Source: Shouchella xiaoxiensis (GTDB lineage: Bacteria > Bacillota > Bacilli > Bacillales > Bacillaceae_D). Taken from it: a DNA stretch of 64,000 nt. Under the pieces are notes generated by a model, which did no database searches, was not told the DNA's origin, and saw only the letters and a list, made by a program, of their open reading frames with translations. Both the position numbers and the translations under genes were made by a program. The stretch's first letter is position 1. Each line of letters begins with the position of its first letter. Positions 60,842-64,000 of the stretch are shown in pieces. The stretch covers positions 1 through 64,000 of the forward strand of contig NZ_JAFBCV010000016.1 of NCBI RefSeq assembly GCF_016907895.1, read 5' to 3'.

Positions 60842-60870
60842 TTGAAAATGAGAATCATTATCAATATAAT
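60842..60870 (+). promoter_or_regulatory. SigA promoter overlapped by a Fur box
   Basis: TTGAAA (60842-60847) and TATAAT (60865-60870) are 17 bp apart. The spacer carries TGAGAATCATTATCA (60849-60863), one mismatch from the 7-1-7 Fur consensus TGATAATNATTATCA. Iron-replete Fur would block polymerase directly. Confidence 0.9.
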
Positions 60871-60967
60871 AACGTTATAGACCACCATACAAAGCGTAAG
60901 AGGTCTTTTATTTTTCGAGTTGAGTGAGAATGAATTTCAATTAGTTGAGAGAGGAAGGATAGGCTTT

Positions 60968-62758
60968 ATGCAGTATTCTGCAAAATGTATAGCTGAAAAT
61001 GCCTCTTTGCAAGCGTTTCTAAATAGTTATCTGCGAGAAACGAAGAGTGGAGATATCGTATCTACTCGTTTGAATAAAAAAGAGAAGCAAAGCAAAATCC
61101 TGCAATCGCCGCAAATGCTAATTCTCCAATTGCCACGCCAGCGTACGCAGCTACGAATCGAAGTTTGGTATGAGTCGCTTGTAGGTCGGCATACGTTTGG
61201 AACGGTCATAAAAGAAGAGGAAGACGGCTCTTGGCACCAGCAGGAACCGCTTGCTGTCCTAATTATGCTTATTCAAGAATTACACCTCCAAGCTTCGAAA
61301 GAGGGAAATGTCTCTTGTTTTGATGAATGCCTTGTGCGCATGCTTGAAAGCTATCATTCGATGTGTACGTATCTTGAACATTATTTAGACGCTGAGAAAG
61401 ATGTACATGACCCTAATCAATTGTTTATTGAAGCGGAACAATCGCTTTTATTCGGTCATTGGCTTCATCCAACACCAAAGAGCCGTCAGGGCATGGCTTT
61501 TTGGCAGCATGCGGCTTATGCGCCAGAATTGAGCGGTGAGTTCCAGCTTTATTATTTCTTTGTTCATCATTCCATTCTTCAGCAGGAATCAATTCTTGAG
61601 CAAAGTGTATGGGAAATAGTAACGGAGAATGCCGAGCTAGACGCTTTGGACGAAAAGTGGTTTCCGTTTCCGATGCACCCACTGCAGGCTCAGTTTTTAC
61701 TTGATCAGCCTCATGTGAAGGAAGCAATTCGATCCGGATTGATTCAAGATTACGGTCCGAGCGGAGAATCTTTTACGGCAACCTCCTCCTTGCGAACGGT
61801 TTTTAATCAAACAAGTAGCTGGATGTACAAATTTTCTATCCCAGTCAAAGTAACGAATTCACTAAGAGTCAACAAGCGACATGAACTGCGCGCTGGTATT
61901 TTCATTGAAAAAGTGCTGAACCAGGCTTCTTGGAAAAGTGAAACCTGTCACCTGATTGCGGATCCGGCTTATGCAACCGTGTTGTTGCCAGATCTGAACG
62001 AAACAGGTTTTGAAATGATTATCCGCGCAAATCCGTTTACGAACGGCGGCAGAGGTGTGACAACAATTGCTGCGCTGGTACAGGACCCTTTACCTGGCAG
62101 TGATTCAAAGCTAGCTATAATTATTAAACAGCTGGCCCAGAAAGAACGGCGTTCAATTTGCGCTATGAGTGAGAAGTGGTTTAGCACCTATCTAGAAAAC
62201 GCGGTGATCCCGTTAATCATGCTCTATGACGAACTAGGTATCGCGCTTGAAGCTCACCAGCAAAACAGCTTGCTTGATGTAAGTAGCGGCTATCCGGCGC
62301 ACTATTATTACCGCGACAACCAAGGCTACTATCTCGCTAAATCTTACCGGAGGAAGCTGATGGAAAGAGAGCCCGACTTGCGGCATGCTGAAGGTTTGTT
62401 TTATGACGATGCGCTAATTGAAGACCGCTTTACATACTACTTACTGTTGAATCAAATTTTTGCGGTCATTCACCGCTTTGGTGTTGATCAATTGTTAGAT
62501 GAGTCTCGACTGCTGACATTGTTGCACGACCGCTTAACAACTTGTGCGCAAGCGTGTATGGGGGTAGGGAAATCTTTTATCCACTCAGTGTTAACAAAAG
62601 AACGTCTCGCTTTTAAAGCCAACTTGCTTACGCGCTTCCATGATGTTGACGAATTAGCAGAAGCACTGGAGCAGGCCGTCTATGTCACGATTCCTAATCC
62701 GTTTCTGAATGGTTTGCAAAAGGAGGTCTATCATGGCGATACCGTCGCAGCTACCTAG
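60968..62758 (+). CDS. asbA: NIS siderophore synthetase, AsbA-like (IucA/IucC family)
   Basis: A 596-aa NRPS-independent synthetase. The start MQYSAKCIAENASLQAFLNSYLRE and the FIEAEQSLLFGHWLHPTPKSRQG motif closely recall B. anthracis AsbA, which joins citrate to spermidine in petrobactin synthesis. Further family motifs are HPLQAQFLLDQPHV, ATSSLRTVFN, RANPFTNGG, ALEAHQQNSLLD and YYYRDNQGYYLAKS. ATG 60968 follows GGAAGG; a TTG 48 nt upstream is the alternative. It is Fur-controlled through the adjacent promoter. Whether the product is petrobactin cannot be told without the downstream genes. Confidence 0.82.
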   Translation: MQYSAKCIAENASLQAFLNSYLRETKSGDIVSTRLNKKEKQSKILQSPQMLILQLPRQRTQLRIEVWYESLVGRHTFGTVIKEEEDGSWHQQEPLAVLIMLIQELHLQASKEGNVSCFDECLVRMLESYHSMCTYLEHYLDAEKDVHDPNQLFIEAEQSLLFGHWLHPTPKSRQGMAFWQHAAYAPELSGEFQLYYFFVHHSILQQESILEQSVWEIVTENAELDALDEKWFPFPMHPLQAQFLLDQPHVKEAIRSGLIQDYGPSGESFTATSSLRTVFNQTSSWMYKFSIPVKVTNSLRVNKRHELRAGIFIEKVLNQASWKSETCHLIADPAYATVLLPDLNETGFEMIIRANPFTNGGRGVTTIAALVQDPLPGSDSKLAIIIKQLAQKERRSICAMSEKWFSTYLENAVIPLIMLYDELGIALEAHQQNSLLDVSSGYPAHYYYRDNQGYYLAKSYRRKLMEREPDLRHAEGLFYDDALIEDRFTYYLLLNQIFAVIHRFGVDQLLDESRLLTLLHDRLTTCAQACMGVGKSFIHSVLTKERLAFKANLLTRFHDVDELAEALEQAVYVTIPNPFLNGLQKEVYHGDTVAAT

Positions 62759-64000
62759 CAAAAACGAACAGCGCATTATCCGCCAATTGGTAGAGTCGAT
62801 CTTGTTTGAACGGCTTTTGCCTTATCAGGAGTCCGATTTGCAAGAGGATTGGAAGTTGTTCTCTATCACAGGGGCTAAGCGAACCTATCAATGTCTTGGC
62901 AAGCGTGCTGCCTTTGACCGTGTCCGCCTGCAAGGAATGCCTCTTATTTCAAGGAGTGATGGTTTTCAGGCAATCCCGACACTAGCTGAAATTGTTGAAG
63001 ATGCCCCTTTATCCAAGGAAAACCAGCTAGCACTCCTACATGAACTGGAGCAAACTGCCCAGTTGTCAGACTGGAATGATGCGCATATTTGTAAGCTGCC
63101 ATCAAGACGCGATTTGTCTTATGAGCAGTTGGAATCGGCACTAAGTGAAGGGCATCCCTACCACCCTTGTTTTAAAGCGCGAACCGGTTTTACGACCGCT
63201 GATCATCGCGCTTATGGCAATGAAGCAGATGAGGGGTTTATGCTGACCTGGATCGGTATAAAGAAAGAGGCTGTTGCCATCTACTTTCCGGAGGAAGAGC
63301 ATAGCTTTTGGCAGCGAGAACTTGGCTACGGGCAGTGGAGTACGATTGTCAAAGCGCTCTGTCAAGCAGGTGGACAGCTAACGGAATACCGTCTGTTTCC
63401 AGTTCATCCGTGGCAGTGGAACTGGGTACAGAAAAAGGAATTAAAAAAAGCGCTTGCGAAAAAAGACATTCTCTTCATCGGTCAATTTGGTTCATCCTAT
63501 CGCGCAACCCATTCGTTACGGACATTGTTCAATCGCGATGCACCAGAAAAGGCTCATCTTAAACTGCCGCTTCATGTGATGAATACATCATCGATTCGAA
63601 CCATTGAGCCTGAGAGCGTTGCGGCAGCCCCGAAACTGTCTGCTTGGCTGAGGGGAATTGTCGCACAAGATGGTACGTTAACAACGAAGTATGATGTACG
63701 GGTGCTGAGTGAATATGCGGGTGCTGCCTATGAACCGGCAGAGCCCTCATCGTTGAGCAAGGAACTGAATTTCTTGTTTCGTGAAAGTGTTGCTAGCCAT
63801 CTACATCTAAGTGAGACGGCGATTCCTTTTAATGCGCTAGCTTTACAGGAGAAAGACGGGGAGTTATTTATTGCCCGTTCAATCGAGACATATGGCATTG
63901 AAGCCTGGCTCGAGCAGCTAATTGAGGTTAGCGTCATCCCGATCATCCATTTATGTGCTGTTCATGGAATTGCGTTAGAGGCGCACGGCCAGAATATGAT
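62733..64000 (+). CDS. asbB: NIS siderophore synthetase, AsbB-like (partial, runs off window)
   Basis: The first 422 codons of a second IucA/IucC-family protein, opening MAIPSQLPSKNEQRIIRQLVES, then EGHPYHPCFKARTGF, FPVHPWQWNWVQKKE, ATHSLRTLFN and HGIALEAHGQNM at the window edge. ATG 62733 follows AAGGAGG, and the gene overlaps the first synthetase by 26 bp. Two adjacent synthetases in this order match asbA-asbB. The end lies outside the window. Confidence 0.8.
   Translation, partial: MAIPSQLPSKNEQRIIRQLVESILFERLLPYQESDLQEDWKLFSITGAKRTYQCLGKRAAFDRVRLQGMPLISRSDGFQAIPTLAEIVEDAPLSKENQLALLHELEQTAQLSDWNDAHICKLPSRRDLSYEQLESALSEGHPYHPCFKARTGFTTADHRAYGNEADEGFMLTWIGIKKEAVAIYFPEEEHSFWQRELGYGQWSTIVKALCQAGGQLTEYRLFPVHPWQWNWVQKKELKKALAKKDILFIGQFGSSYRATHSLRTLFNRDAPEKAHLKLPLHVMNTSSIRTIEPESVAAAPKLSAWLRGIVAQDGTLTTKYDVRVLSEYAGAAYEPAEPSSLSKELNFLFRESVASHLHLSETAIPFNALALQEKDGELFIARSIETYGIEAWLEQLIEVSVIPIIHLCAVHGIALEAHGQNM

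Noticed and set aside
1-64000. tRNA, rRNA or riboswitch genes
   Set aside because: No cloverleaf, rRNA-like stretch or recognisable riboswitch core was found by eye; a covariance-model scan was not possible here.

Overview
The window looks like chromosomal DNA from a low-to-mid GC, alkaliphilic or soil-type member of the Bacillaceae (Bacillus/Alkalihalobacillus/Shouchella-like). This is inferred from strong AGGAGG ribosome binding sites, frequent GTG/TTG starts, many gene families with Bacillus subtilis counterparts (YcbLMNO-like, OpuC-like, GlcT-like, YhfT/YhfS-like, OxdC, petrobactin-type synthetases), an NhaC-type antiporter and a T7SS-associated small protein. No rRNA, tRNA, CRISPR array, insertion sequence or prophage was seen. 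The species cannot be fixed from the sequence alone.

Layout. 0-3 kb: an Xre repressor divergent from a small unknown gene, with four evenly spaced operator-like repeats between them, then a membrane-anchored serine beta-lactamase-like protein. 3-11 kb: a PhnB-like protein divergent from a WYL regulator; a two-component system plus ABC exporter (YcbLMNO-like); a secreted beta-helix lipoprotein; an NhaC antiporter; then a decayed stretch. 11-14.4 kb: a small membrane protein, an oxalate decarboxylase with an altered lid loop, and an aldo/keto reductase. 14.5-21.1 kb: a carnitine module. An OpuC-type ABC importer is divergent from a GbsR-type regulator, a beta-keto acid cleavage enzyme, carnitine 3-dehydrogenase and a thioesterase, which together would convert carnitine to glycine betaine. 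A 36-bp perfect palindrome lies between the two arms. 21.1-27.9 kb: a sugar ABC importer without its own ATPase, its LacI-type regulator, and a YhfT/YhfS-like acyl-CoA ligase and thiolase. 28-30.5 kb: a GlcT-type antiterminator, its RNA target/terminator, and a PTS EIICB.

30.6-34.4 kb is the most accessory-looking part. It holds four tandem paralogous small membrane proteins (one frameshifted), odd short reading frames between them, a PH-like membrane protein and a coiled-coil protein resembling the LXG-toxin partner YwqH/DUF5082. It reads like an orphan immunity or remnant polymorphic-toxin island. 34.4-39.1 kb: an acyl-CoA dehydrogenase/ligase operon led by a MerR regulator with a 19-bp promoter spacer, a small membrane protein and an HD hydrolase.

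39.1-47.3 kb: a uronate (pectin-type) catabolic operon (kduD-like, Zn-dehydrogenase, TRAP transporter, 2-hydroxyacid dehydrogenase, kduI) divergent from an IclR regulator and a KDPG aldolase, with shared operator-like motifs and a cre-like site. 47.4-53.8 kb: small membrane proteins, a TauE exporter, an AAA ATPase, a sugar isomerase-like protein, a ROK regulator and a maltose acetyltransferase. 53.8-58.7 kb: a galactonate (De Ley-Doudoroff) operon: IclR regulator, KDG kinase, KDPG/KDPGal aldolase, galactonate dehydratase and GntP permease. 58.7-60.5 kb: gene remnants and small genes. 60.8-64 kb: a Fur-box promoter driving two IucA/IucC siderophore synthetases (AsbA/AsbB-like); the second runs off the window.

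A dispersed intergenic repeat of about 100-130 bp occurs three times (13.07, 47.44 and 51.74 kb).
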